From assembly GCF_013415105.1 (NCBI RefSeq), contig NZ_JACCDF010000001.1, forward strand, positions 248,001 to 312,000: DNA of 64,000 bases. The letters run 5' to 3'. Shown here piece after piece: positions 1 to 7,394 of this stretch. Below the pieces are notes generated by a model. The model searched no databases. It saw nothing but the letters and a program-made list of their open reading frames with translations, and was not told the origin of the DNA. Each line of letters starts with the position of its first letter. The first letter of the stretch is position 1. This DNA is from Vreelandella salicampi. GTDB lineage: Bacteria > Pseudomonadota > Gammaproteobacteria > Pseudomonadales > Halomonadaceae. Position numbers and translations under genes: made by a program.

Positions 1-1335
1 GGTGTCATCAGCTATGTATCCGCGACGCACGAAATCGAAGAGCTTTATGATGCACACTTAGCGCAAAACGCCCGCTTACTTGAGGGGCTATTGGCGACAC
101 CCCATATTAACGATAACGATGCGCTGCTTCAGCGCTTGGAAACGGCATTGCAGCGTGCTGCCGTCGCGAATGACGCCATTCCCGGTCATCGTTATGAAGG
201 TAAATTCGCCTTTCAGCTCTGGGAGGGGGAATCGCTCCTACTAAGCTCCTTCAATGCGCCTAGCCGCCCCTTTGCTGAGACACCGGGCTATAGCGACCAT
301 CAGGTCGACGGCGACAGTTGGCGGGTATATAGCTTGATGTCAACACAGCCCGGCCGGCGCATCCTCGTGGCTGAGCGGGCCGATGTGCGTGGCGAGCTCA
401 TCCAAACCTTTGCCTTTCGTTCGTTGATACCTGACCTGATCGGTTTGCCCATTTTAGCGCTGATGCTCTGGTACGCCATCGGGTGGGGGTTAGCTCCCCT
501 GCTACGTCTCACTGAGCAAATTACCAATCGCAACCCCGACGCTCTACAGCCTCTGGACGTCGCGCCTCTGCCGCGCGAGCTGGATACGATGGTATCGGCG
601 CTGAATCGGCTGATGCTGCGTATTCGCGAACTTCGCCAGCGGGAAAAGCGCTTCATTGCCGATGCGGCGCATGAATTACGCACCCCCTTGACCGTGATGG
701 ATCTGCATGCACAGAACGCATTAGAAAAACAGAACACGCCGGAGGACCGGGAAGCGGCACTGGTGGAAATGCGAGCCGGGGTCCTGCGTACCACCCGCCT
801 GGTCTCGCAACTGCTCACCCTCGCCCGCCTAGAGCCAGGCAATGAAGACAGCATCGTCTTTCAACCGTTACATCTATTCCGAGAAGCGCAGGAAACGCTT
901 GCTAAGCTCTCGCCACTAGCGTCACAGCACCACCAAACATTACAGCTTGATGCCAACCCTGAGGCGTCTTGGTGGATAACGGCTGAACCAGGCGCCATCG
1001 AAACACTATTGCAAAACCTGGTTAGCAACGCGCTGCAACACTCCCCCGTCGGCGGCACGATTACCGTCAGCCTTGCTAAACACACTGACCACACCACCCT
1101 CATCGTGGCTGATGAAGGCCCCGGCATTTCGCCTGATAAGCGTGAGCAGGTCATGGCCCGCTTTTATCGAGATAGTGATAACGGCGGCGCCGGCTTGGGG
1201 CTCTCCATCGTCGAACGCATTATCCACCGCCATCACGGCACGCTCGAAATGCGTAACAGAGCAACGGGTGGGTTAAGTGTCGAGGTGACGCTTCCTTCTC
1301 AGAGCCCTAAGGTCGCGTCAACCAAAACACCCTAA
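1..1335 (+). CDS. Membrane sensor histidine kinase (5' end outside window)
   Basis: The frame is open from base 1, so the start lies upstream of the window; 444 codons are visible. It reads as the larger part of a two-component sensor kinase. A periplasmic sensor part runs to about base 420, followed by a membrane segment (about 425-500, LIGLPILALMLWYAIGWGL) and a HAMP-like linker. The H-box contains AHELRTPLTVMD, and its phospho-accepting His is the codon at 670-672. The N-box NLVSNALQHSP, the ATP-lid box DEGPGIS and the G2 box GAGLGLSIVERI follow in the normal order. The layout resembles the QseC/PmrB/TctE group. The response regulator is normally the gene just upstream and is not visible, so the stimulus cannot be named. 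Confidence 0.93.
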   Translation, partial: GVISYVSATHEIEELYDAHLAQNARLLEGLLATPHINDNDALLQRLETALQRAAVANDAIPGHRYEGKFAFQLWEGESLLLSSFNAPSRPFAETPGYSDHQVDGDSWRVYSLMSTQPGRRILVAERADVRGELIQTFAFRSLIPDLIGLPILALMLWYAIGWGLAPLLRLTEQITNRNPDALQPLDVAPLPRELDTMVSALNRLMLRIRELRQREKRFIADAAHELRTPLTVMDLHAQNALEKQNTPEDREAALVEMRAGVLRTTRLVSQLLTLARLEPGNEDSIVFQPLHLFREAQETLAKLSPLASQHHQTLQLDANPEASWWITAEPGAIETLLQNLVSNALQHSPVGGTITVSLAKHTDHTTLIVADEGPGISPDKREQVMARFYRDSDNGGAGLGLSIVERIIHRHHGTLEMRNRATGGLSVEVTLPSQSPKVASTKTP

Positions 1336-1354
1336 GCGATATCGGGTAGCTAAG

Positions 1355-1660
1355 TTAAAAATCCATCAAATGTAACCCCACCATGGTTAACACCGTGGCA
1401 ATGGTCACGCTAAATAACACCTCTTTTAAGCAAACATCATCGACATCATCACTTTCCAGATACACATCACTATGCGGAATCAAAAACCATATTGTACCTG
1501 CCATCAAGGCAACCAAGCCCAACGGAAAATCCAGCGTTGACCAGGGCACAGTAAGGCTATTAACGAACAACCATATAACTCCCAACGCTACCAGCAAGAG
1601 CGTGCGGTAATGACAAAAGGCGGGCTGAAAAGGCGCACTGAAAGAATGGGCAAGGGGCAT
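1355..1660 (-). CDS. Small membrane protein, function unknown
   Basis: A 101-residue protein with about three hydrophobic stretches: LLLVALGVIWLFVNSL, LVALMAGTIWFLIP and a C-terminal VLFSVTIATVLTMVGLHL. An acidic loop (ESDDVDDV) lies between the second and third. The start is supported by a good ribosome site, GAGGAG six bases before the ATG. It is convergent with the sensor kinase gene, 19 bases away. I do not recognise the family. It is probably a real inner-membrane protein because of the ribosome site and the clean hydrophobic pattern. Confidence 0.6.
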   Translation of the reverse strand: MPLAHSFSAPFQPAFCHYRTLLLVALGVIWLFVNSLTVPWSTLDFPLGLVALMAGTIWFLIPHSDVYLESDDVDDVCLKEVLFSVTIATVLTMVGLHLMDF

Positions 1661-1783
1661 GACGTTCTCCTCGATATGATGTCACGGATACTCGCCCCAT
1701 CATCGTGACAATATCTTAAGAAACGATTAAATCTTTCCCCCCGAGTAAAAACATGCCCCATGATGACCGAGCAAGGCGATCCA

Positions 1784-2091
1784 CTAAAACACGTAGTCAA
1801 CCCCTAATCAGAGACTACGACCGGGTTCATTAAGGGGTAGAGCTTCGCTTGACGTATCGCTGGCTAAGAAGGGATCACTGGCGCTGCGGTTACGATTAAG
1901 AAAATCGCTGTAGGTTTTGTCGAGCAGTTTTTTTGCACCAGCACGCAGCGTGCCACCGTTCCATTGCCAAGCGGCCTCGGCGTCTACTTTATTGCCGCGA
2001 ACCCAGCTTAACTGGCTTGAGCATAAGCCGGCATTGCAGTAAGCGAAATCAGCGTAACCAGTGGCAGCGAAGCGAAAGAAACGTGGCGCAT
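1784..2091 (-). pseudogene. Wreck of a TonB-dependent outer-membrane receptor
   Basis: An ATG at 2091 opens a clean signal peptide (MRHVSFASLPLVTLISL, then TAMPAYAQA), but this frame stops a few codons later. Shifting the frame near 2015 gives about 68 codons that read like the extreme C-terminus of a TonB-dependent receptor: LRAGAKKLLDKTYSDFLNR, then NEPGRSL. This is interrupted by one in-frame TGA and continues as LGVDYVF before the final stop at 1784. The -PGRSL-x-LGVDYVF ending with terminal Phe is the usual last beta-strand of such barrels. About 600 codons of plug and barrel are missing. I infer a large internal deletion joining the signal peptide to the tail, plus a nonsense mutation. 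The ligand cannot be told. Confidence 0.7.
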
Positions 2092-2285
2092 AAAAATCTC
2101 TTATAAACTCTCGTTAAGAATAAAAACGAAAAAATCATAAAGAGTTGGTGTGCCATTTTCGCGGGGTAAAATGCCATAGGACGACTAACGTCGCGTCGGC
2201 CTTGAACCTAACTGGTGCTTAACGCCCCATCTCAGTTACTCTACGCACGGCGTTTGCGTTCCATAAATGAAGGATAGCCGTATCA

Positions 2286-3227
2286 ATGTTGGGATTCCTG
2301 CAGGGACTTTCCTATGGCCTCTTTATGACCTGCCTGCCCTGGCTACTGGTCGGCCTCTACAATCCTGCCCTGGCACTTCCTGGGGCGACTCCCGGCCGAT
2401 TGCAGGTAATCGCCCGCTATTGCCTGGTGATTCCCTTCATCAGCATGTTGATGTGGCTAACTTCTCTGTGGGGAGGTTTCAGCCCTAGCCTGCTTGGCTG
2501 GCTGGCGGGCATTGTCGCCATTCCGGTTGCGCTGCCCGTCGAGCGAACGCTGCGCGGCTGGCTGGCCCGCCGCCGAGAGCGTCGCCAAAATGCCCAAAGA
2601 GACGCCGAGGCACGCAAGCGCCGCGCTCAAGAAGAGCGTAGAGCCCATGAGGCAGGGGTGTCGGTGCTCGATCCAGCAAGGCCACCCGAGGGCGCCGATG
2701 AGCTGGTATTGGCCATGTGTCACGCCAAGCAGAACCTGCTCGACGCTCATCGCCCCGACCTAGCGATCCTTGCAGACCGCCTTTATAGCCGCCATCGCCA
2801 TGTGATGGATGTGCTGAGTGGCCGTTTCCACACTGGCGAGTTGGCTTTCGAGCGCTCGCGTGGTCTGGTCACTCAGGTTTGTTTCGGTGCGGTGGATACG
2901 CTGACGACCATGGCGTCCCAAGCGCGAGGGGTGGTGAGTGTGGACGGCAACTACGTGCGAGACCGCTTGGCCCGAGAGGGCAAACGGTTGAGTGGTGAGG
3001 AGCGAGCCGCCCTGAAGCGGCGCCTGGATTTGCTGGCGGAAACCGAAAACCGGCTGAATGAACTCGCCGCTCGTATCGAATCCGCCCTGACCGTGCTCGA
3101 CGATACCGCTGTTTCCATGGCACGCATCGAGACGGCTCGCCCACAAGCGTCTGTCACCACCGAAAAGGCGCTGGAGGATCTGCGCCGCTTCGTCGAAGGC
3201 GCGGATCGTTATGCGCGCAAAGATTAA
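2286..3227 (+). CDS. Membrane-anchored coiled-coil protein, probable TelA partner
   Basis: A 313-residue protein. Two or three hydrophobic segments lie in the first 85 residues (GLSYGLFMTCLPWLLVGL, LVIPFISMLMWLTSLWG, LLGWLAGIVAIPVALPV). A very basic, helix-rich stretch follows (RRRERRQNAQRDAEARKRR), then a helical cytoplasmic domain of about 190 residues. A GAAGGA ribosome site lies 11 bases before the ATG. The telA-family gene follows about 90 bases downstream on the same strand. Proteins of the XpaC type are encoded next to telA genes in many bacteria, so a partner role is likely, but I see no sequence motif proving membership of that family. No catalytic site is visible. Confidence 0.6.
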   Translation: MLGFLQGLSYGLFMTCLPWLLVGLYNPALALPGATPGRLQVIARYCLVIPFISMLMWLTSLWGGFSPSLLGWLAGIVAIPVALPVERTLRGWLARRRERRQNAQRDAEARKRRAQEERRAHEAGVSVLDPARPPEGADELVLAMCHAKQNLLDAHRPDLAILADRLYSRHRHVMDVLSGRFHTGELAFERSRGLVTQVCFGAVDTLTTMASQARGVVSVDGNYVRDRLAREGKRLSGEERAALKRRLDLLAETENRLNELAARIESALTVLDDTAVSMARIETARPQASVTTEKALEDLRRFVEGADRYARKD

Positions 3228-3316
3228 TTCGGCGGCCAGTGGTAATGTGCCGATAGTAGTGCGTGGTTTCACTAAATTTTATTTAATCCGTTTTTTTAAT
3301 AGCTCAGGAGATGTCC

Positions 3317-4492
3317 ATGGCTCAGCAATCCGATGACAAACATCGCCTCTCCCTGCCGCCGGTGGACGAGATTGCCAGTCAGTTGGGGGCTAACCAGACC
3401 GATTCGGTCGAGCCCGATGACCGAGACAGCGACCCTGAGCTAAAGGCGATGGCCGACCGCTTTGTCGAGGATATCTTTGCCGCGGGTGACAAGGAGTCAG
3501 TAGTTTGCCAGCGCCGTGCCGTGGATGAGATGGGGCTTGAATTGCAGCAACAGGCCGCCCATCGCAGTGCCATGTTGCAGACACCGCTGCGCCAGTTGGC
3601 CCACCAGGGCGACGAAGGCGGGCCGGTCGCCAAAGCGCTGACCGATCTGCGTGGCCGCATGGAAGGCCTCGATCCCGCTCGCCATCGCTTGGCGCCGAGC
3701 GCGCTGGATCGCATTCTGGCGATCATTCCCGGCCTTGATAGCCGCCTGCAGCGCTACTTTCGTAAATTCGAGAATGCCCAACAGGCCCTGGACGCGATCA
3801 TTGAGGACTTAGAAAGCGGTCGCGACATGCTGCATCGTGACAACCTCACCCTCAACGACGACCAACAAGCCCTAAATAAAATCCTTAGCGAGCTGAACCG
3901 CCAGATTGCACTGGGCCGTTTGATCGATCACCGCCTGCAAGACGAGATCGCCGCTCGCGATGGCGAGGATCCGCGGCGTCAATTCCTGGAGGAGGAGCTG
4001 CTCTTTCCGCTACGCCAGCGCATCGTCGACCTCCAACAACAATTAGCGGTGAGCCAACAAGGCGTGCTGGCGCTGGAAGTTATCATCCGCAATAACCGGG
4101 AATTGATGCGCGGGGTGGACAGGGCCATTAACGTTACCGTCTCGGCCCTCACCGTCGCAGTCACCGTGGCCATGGCGATGGCCAATCAGCGCCTAGTGCT
4201 GGATCGCATTGAAGCCCTCAACACCACTACGTCGCAGATGATTGGCGGAACCGCGAAAGCCCTGCGCCAGCAAGGCGTGGACATCCAGAAGCGGGCATCC
4301 GGAGCGATGCTCGACATGCAAGTACTTGAGGAGGCCTTCGGCGAGGTGATGGGCGCAATCGATGATCTTTCAAGCTATCGTCAGGAGGCTCTGCCTCGGC
4401 TGGACGAACAGATTGACCGCTTAGCGACCTTGTCTAAGCAGGGCAATGCGTCCATCGAGCGCCTTCGAGAAGGGAACGAGTCGCAACCGTAA
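3317..4492 (+). CDS. TelA family protein (toxic anion resistance family)
   Basis: A 391-residue soluble, helix-rich protein of the TelA/KlaA/YceH family (PF05816). It matches the family in its acidic N-terminus, the QLAHQGDEGGPVAKALTDLR stretch near residue 95, the long coiled-coil middle (about 135-265) and the hallmark INVTVSALTVAVTVAMAMAN near residue 275. The family is named for tellurite resistance on plasmids, but chromosomal members act in envelope stress and their biochemistry is unsettled. Two in-frame ATGs occur; the second (3317) is chosen because GGAG lies six bases before it, whereas it touches the first (3311). It probably forms an operon with the membrane protein upstream. Confidence 0.85.
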   Translation: MAQQSDDKHRLSLPPVDEIASQLGANQTDSVEPDDRDSDPELKAMADRFVEDIFAAGDKESVVCQRRAVDEMGLELQQQAAHRSAMLQTPLRQLAHQGDEGGPVAKALTDLRGRMEGLDPARHRLAPSALDRILAIIPGLDSRLQRYFRKFENAQQALDAIIEDLESGRDMLHRDNLTLNDDQQALNKILSELNRQIALGRLIDHRLQDEIAARDGEDPRRQFLEEELLFPLRQRIVDLQQQLAVSQQGVLALEVIIRNNRELMRGVDRAINVTVSALTVAVTVAMAMANQRLVLDRIEALNTTTSQMIGGTAKALRQQGVDIQKRASGAMLDMQVLEEAFGEVMGAIDDLSSYRQEALPRLDEQIDRLATLSKQGNASIERLREGNESQP

Positions 4493-4523
4493 AACGGCGC
4501 GCCTCCGCAGACGATGGATTGCG

Positions 4524-5042
4524 TCAATCGCGCACGTACTTCAACGTTTTACGCAGCGCTTCCTCGTCAATTTCTGTGTAGAACACGGATTCGCCATCTT
4601 CCATGCTGTGATTTATTTGATCCCAAGCCAGTCCCGCTTCCTGTCCGCCATCTACCAGAAAGCCACTGGTCAATACCACGACGCCGACGACACGGCCATC
4701 TGTGCCGATGATCAGGTCTTTGATCTCGCCGATGTTTTCATCTGAATTGCGGTGATTAACATGATTACCGATGACATCGGCGGCGAAAAAGGCACTTGAA
4801 GGCTTACCGTTGGACGTCGACTTGCCTGCGGGCTGCTCACTGACTTTCGGCAAGATTATCTTCTTCTCACCGACACGATACTCGTCATAATCGATGGTAG
4901 TTGGCGAGCCATCAGACTGCTGAGTGGCATCTTTAGACTGCTCGCTCTGCATGTCGTTTTGGTTCTCCGCAATGGCGGCCGTGCAGAAAGCAAATGCCGG
5001 GGTAATGGCTGCAGAAAGAATTAATTTTGTTAGCTTTGTCAT
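4524..5042 (-). CDS. Secreted PRC-barrel domain protein
   Basis: A 172-residue protein with an N-terminal signal peptide (LTKLILSAAITPAFAFCTAA then IAE), so it is probably periplasmic. A polar linker rich in Ser and Gln spans residues 27-80. A PRC-barrel-like domain follows: AADVIGNHVNHRN, IGEIKDLIIGTDGRVVGVVV and GLAWDQI. PRC-barrels are small beta folds found in ribosome maturation factors, photosynthetic reaction centres and secreted stress proteins; the exact role here is unknown. The ribosome site is GAGGAG upstream of the ATG. Its 5' leader and first codons are repeated about 580 bases away (5552-5765), the remains of a duplication. Confidence 0.78.
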   Translation of the reverse strand: MTKLTKLILSAAITPAFAFCTAAIAENQNDMQSEQSKDATQQSDGSPTTIDYDEYRVGEKKIILPKVSEQPAGKSTSNGKPSSAFFAADVIGNHVNHRNSDENIGEIKDLIIGTDGRVVGVVVLTSGFLVDGGQEAGLAWDQINHSMEDGESVFYTEIDEEALRKTLKYVRD

Positions 5043-5180
5043 CGCTATTTCTCCTCTTAATGACGACGAACTTCCGGGCCCTTCAGGGTCTAGAGAGCAA
5101 TTCCCGAAAAGCGGGAATGCCCTATCATGTTGGCGAAAAGCGAGAATTTTTTCGGTGCGTTACCACACACTCTGGACACA
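5040..5180 (-). repeat. Leader of the PRC-barrel gene, copy A of a diverged repeat
   Basis: The bases from the PRC-barrel start codon outward are repeated, with roughly 80% identity by eye, at 5621-5760. Shared blocks include the ribosome-site region, ATGACGACGA, CTAGAGAGCAATTCCC, CCTATCAT and TACCACACACT. Because the repeat covers untranslated leader and probable promoter rather than coding sequence, it may hold a shared regulatory element. No canonical -35/-10 pair was convincing. Confidence 0.7.
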
Positions 5181-5298
5181 CACTGAAGTGGCCCCCGACA
5201 TTCGTACCAGGCGCTGAGCTCTGATCATTTCGGCAGAAGAGCTTGATCATGAACTGTAAACGTTATGGCTTAGTGAATGACGTCTACTATTCCCGGTA

Positions 5299-5490
5299 CT
5301 ATCCGAGTTCTGCTAACGCCGCGGTGACGGCTTCAGCATACTGGCCTTCCGTCAGCCCCCATTCGCTAAGCAATTCTGGATCGGGAGTTTCATTCGTCGC
5401 AGCGCGTAGCTCTTCGGTATTTTTTGTCTCAAGGCAATGCTTGGCATACGCCTTTGCCTGGGCATCACTCAGCTGATCAATGAGTTGCAT
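5299..5490 (-). CDS. Small acidic protein, function unknown
   Basis: A 63-residue acidic, Ala-rich protein (starts MQLIDQLSDAQAKAYAKHC) predicted to be mostly helical, with no signal peptide or membrane segment. GAGG lies seven bases before the ATG. It sits between the intact PRC-barrel gene and the broken second copy of that gene's 5' end, all on the same strand. I do not recognise the family. The ribosome site and non-random composition make it a probable gene. Confidence 0.5.
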   Translation of the reverse strand: MQLIDQLSDAQAKAYAKHCLETKNTEELRAATNETPDPELLSEWGLTEGQYAEAVTAALAELG

Positions 5491-5551
5491 GTTGGTTCCT
5501 CGTAATAGGGGGTGTTACGACTGTATAGATTCGCTGTGGGCGTGGGCAACG

Positions 5552-5623
5552 TTACGTCAGGGCGCTCATCGACATGCAACGCAAGCAGGCAGCAGAAAGG
5601 TGTAATTTAGTTAGCTTACTCAT
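5552..5623 (-). pseudogene. Broken second copy of the PRC-barrel gene 5' end
   Basis: An ATG at 5623 opens a short frame beginning MSKLTKLHLSAAC, plainly related to the intact gene's MTKLTKLILSAAI, but it loses similarity after about 13 codons and stops after 23. The similarity continues upstream of the start through the leader (to about 5765). Only the promoter-leader and the first codons of a former second gene remain; the rest has been deleted or replaced. Confidence 0.65.
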
Positions 5624-5765
5624 CGCTGTTTCTCCTCCTTATGACGACGATCTGTCGGACCCTTTAGGGCCTAGAGAGCAATTCCCATATAGCGGAAATG
5701 TCCTATCATCTTGGAGAAAAGCAAAAAAATTATCAGTGCGCTACCACACACTAGACGCAGACGAC
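5621..5765 (-). repeat. Copy B of the PRC-barrel leader repeat
   Basis: This is the diverged counterpart of the bases at 5040-5180, in the same orientation. CTAGAGAGCAATTCCC is fully shared. The small TCCCG/CGGGA inverted repeat seen in copy A is not preserved here, so it is unlikely to be the conserved element. Confidence 0.68.
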
Positions 5766-5769
5766 GGGA

Positions 5770-6030
5770 TGGACGCGCATCTCGTGCGCTAGCTGCTTGC
5801 TCAAAACGCTGATGAAGACAGTAGCGGACTCGAAAGCTCTTATCATTTTTACATAAGCAAATACACGACTATGGTGGGCTATCAACAGATTCTAGTGGCA
5901 GGCAGAAAAAGCCACGGAATGGAGTTATTTCAGGAGGGTGAAGACCAAAAGCATCCAGGCGCTCATCGAAAGCTTGGGCTATAGCTATTTCCAGGATTGT
6001 TCCCAGGAACGTTCCCAAAGCACCAAAATG
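5770..6030. other. Gene-poor stretch next to tRNA-Ser
   Basis: No convincing gene was found. On the plus strand a 37-codon frame starts with GTG at 5938, directly touching an AGGAGG, and contains KSIQALIESLGYSYF and a Ser/Gln-rich tail, ending at the tRNA-Ser terminator. Its spacing is too short for normal initiation and the product is not recognised. Lying just beyond a tRNA 3' end, the stretch could be scar tissue from an excised element, but no repeat of the tRNA end is present nearby to support that. Confidence 0.35.
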
Positions 6031-6065
6031 AAAAAAGGGGAATCAAGCTAATTGCTTGATTCCCC
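6031..6065 (-). terminator. Rho-independent terminator of tRNA-Ser
   Basis: A perfect 12-bp inverted repeat (GGGGAATCAAGC, loop of 5, GCTTGATTCCCC) is followed on the minus strand by six T. It lies 14 bases past the tRNA-Ser 3' end. Confidence 0.92.
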
Positions 6066-6078
6066 TTCTAAAATTTTC

Positions 6079-6166
6079 TGGCGGAGGGGGAGGGATTCGA
6101 ACCCTCGAAGCCTTTCGGCTTACGCGCTTTCCAGGCGCGCTCCTTCGACCACTCGGACACCCCTCC
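6079..6166 (-). tRNA. tRNA-Ser(GGA)
   Basis: The minus strand folds as a class II tRNA of 88 bases. The acceptor is GGAGGGG paired with CCCCTCC, discriminator G, and the CCA is encoded. The anticodon stem-loop carries CTGGAAA with anticodon GGA. A long variable arm (AAGCCGAAAGGCTT) and the T arm with TTCGAATC complete it. It reads UCC and UCU codons. It is a single-gene unit with its own promoter (6217-6245) and terminator. Confidence 0.97.
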
Positions 6167-6177
6167 GTCTTTTCACT

Positions 6178-6206
6178 CTGTTGAAAGGCAGTGCCTTTAA
6201 CAACAG
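6178..6206 (-). other. Hairpin in the leader of tRNA-Ser
   Basis: Between promoter and tRNA the minus strand reads CTGTTG, two bases, AAAGGC, a 3-base loop, GCCTTT, one base, AACAG. This is an almost uninterrupted stem of about 11 bp. It ends 11 bases before the mature tRNA and has no T tract, so it is more likely a processing signal for the precursor than a terminator. Confidence 0.6.
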
Positions 6207-6216
6207 AACGGCGCAT

Positions 6217-6245
6217 ATACTATTGCCTAAGTGTCGAAATAGCAA
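6217..6245 (-). promoter_or_regulatory. Promoter of tRNA-Ser
   Basis: On the minus strand, -35 TTGCTA (6240-6245) and -10 TAGTAT (6217-6222) are separated by exactly 17 bases, followed by a GC-containing discriminator. It lies just past the 3' end of the thioesterase-like gene. Confidence 0.75.
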
Positions 6246-6251
6246 GCCTTT

Positions 6252-6758
6252 TCACGCTTTAGGGAGTGCCACATAGCTGCCGTTAGCTTCTAAGCAAAGG
6301 GTTTGGCCGCAATAAAGTTGCTGTGTCAGAGCAATACGCCCTTTGCCGCGTTCATCCAGTTTGGCGGCGAGTTTTGCCGGGCCTTGGGGTTGGCTTGGCG
6401 TGCAGACAAGGCGGTAGTCATCGGTCACCGGGGCAAGGAAGCGTTGATTGGCCTCGGCGACCACCACATCACGTGAAATGCCTTGCGCGCGCAGCCAGAG
6501 AGTCACCCAACACCACCCCTGTAGGGTGGTTTGCGCGGTTAGCGCGCCACCAAAGCCGGTGCCCTTATCATTCAGGCTTGGCGTTAACGCAAGCTCCCAC
6601 GTCAGTGCGTCATTTTGTTGCGTCATCCCCTTAATGCCGAGGGCATTTACCATCGGGATGGCTTCTCCTAACCACTGCTGAAAAACCGCCAGGTCTTCCG
6701 GCCCGTCCGGCAGCGGTAGGCGTGGATGAGGAATCCCTGGTTGCCGAGCTGTTGTCAT
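6252..6758 (-). CDS. YiiD C-terminal-type thioesterase-like protein
   Basis: A 168-residue single-domain protein with features of the hot-dog fold thioesterases related to the C-terminal half of YiiD. The central TPSLNDKGTGFGGALTAQTT lies on the long hot-dog helix, followed by WVTLWLRAQG and a core strand DVVVAEANQRFLAPVTDDY. It probably hydrolyses an acyl thioester, but the substrate is unknown. AGGGA precedes the ATG. It lies directly upstream of the tRNA-Ser promoter on the same strand and 28 bases downstream of the nitroreductase gene, so the two may be cotranscribed. Confidence 0.75.
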   Translation of the reverse strand: MTTARQPGIPHPRLPLPDGPEDLAVFQQWLGEAIPMVNALGIKGMTQQNDALTWELALTPSLNDKGTGFGGALTAQTTLQGWCWVTLWLRAQGISRDVVVAEANQRFLAPVTDDYRLVCTPSQPQGPAKLAAKLDERGKGRIALTQQLYCGQTLCLEANGSYVALPKA

Positions 6759-6786
6759 GCCAATCCCTGCCTTGTAGCCCTGGGCA

Positions 6787-7347
6787 TTATTCCCAGCGTT
6801 CGAGAAAGTCGTCTACGTTGTGCTCTGGCACCGGCTTATGGCGCCCGCCAAGCGTGCCTAGGTAAATGAACGCCACCACCTCGTCGTCATCTTCCAAACG
6901 CAGCCCTTTGCGCACCACCGGGTCGAAGGCGTATTTGCCGCTGCGCCACATAGCACCAAAGCCTAGCGCATGGGCGGCAAGTAGAATGCCGTGTGCTGCG
7001 CAGCCCGCCGAAATCACCTGCTCGATTTTGGGCACTTTGGGTACATCGGGCGTTACCTTGGCCACCACGGCAATAAGCATGGGCGCACGGAGTGGTTTTT
7101 TGCGTGCTGCGTCTAGCGTGGTATCCGAGGCGTGCGGGTCTTCTTGAAACTCCGCTTCAGCAAACAGCTCGCCCAAACGCTCGCGCCCTTCCCCGCTAAA
7201 TTCGATAAAACGCCAAGGGCGCAGCTCGTTGTGATCCGGGGCGCGCAACGCCGCTTCGTAGATCGCCTTTAGCTGCTCGGACGATGGGGCTGGGGCCATC
7301 AATTTGCCCATGGAACTGCGTTGATGCAGTAGCGTGAGTGCGTCCAT
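6787..7347 (-). CDS. Nitroreductase family protein, YdjA-like
   Basis: A 186-residue FMN-dependent oxidoreductase of the small, YdjA-type nitroreductase class. Visible family features are an N-terminal RSSMGKLMAPAPS (FMN phosphate contact), AALRAPDHNELRPWRFI near residue 35, the central AGCAAHGILLAAHALGFGAMWRSG and a terminal YLGTLGGRHKPVPE. Members use NAD(P)H to reduce nitro groups, quinones or similar compounds; the physiological substrate is not known. The ATG at 7347 is chosen because GGAG lies six bases before it; a TTG four codons upstream has no such site. Confidence 0.87.
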   Translation of the reverse strand: MDALTLLHQRSSMGKLMAPAPSSEQLKAIYEAALRAPDHNELRPWRFIEFSGEGRERLGELFAEAEFQEDPHASDTTLDAARKKPLRAPMLIAVVAKVTPDVPKVPKIEQVISAGCAAHGILLAAHALGFGAMWRSGKYAFDPVVRKGLRLEDDDEVVAFIYLGTLGGRHKPVPEHNVDDFLERWE

Positions 7348-7394
7348 TATTGGCTCCAATCCGTTATGTTAGTGGCTTACTGTAGCGCAGTGAC

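Noticed and set aside
5911..6054. Plus-strand frame ending next to tRNA-Ser, thought to be an integrase remnant
   Set aside because: The tail is not recognisable as an integrase, no repeat of the tRNA 3' end marks an attachment site, and the AGGAGG touches the GTG.
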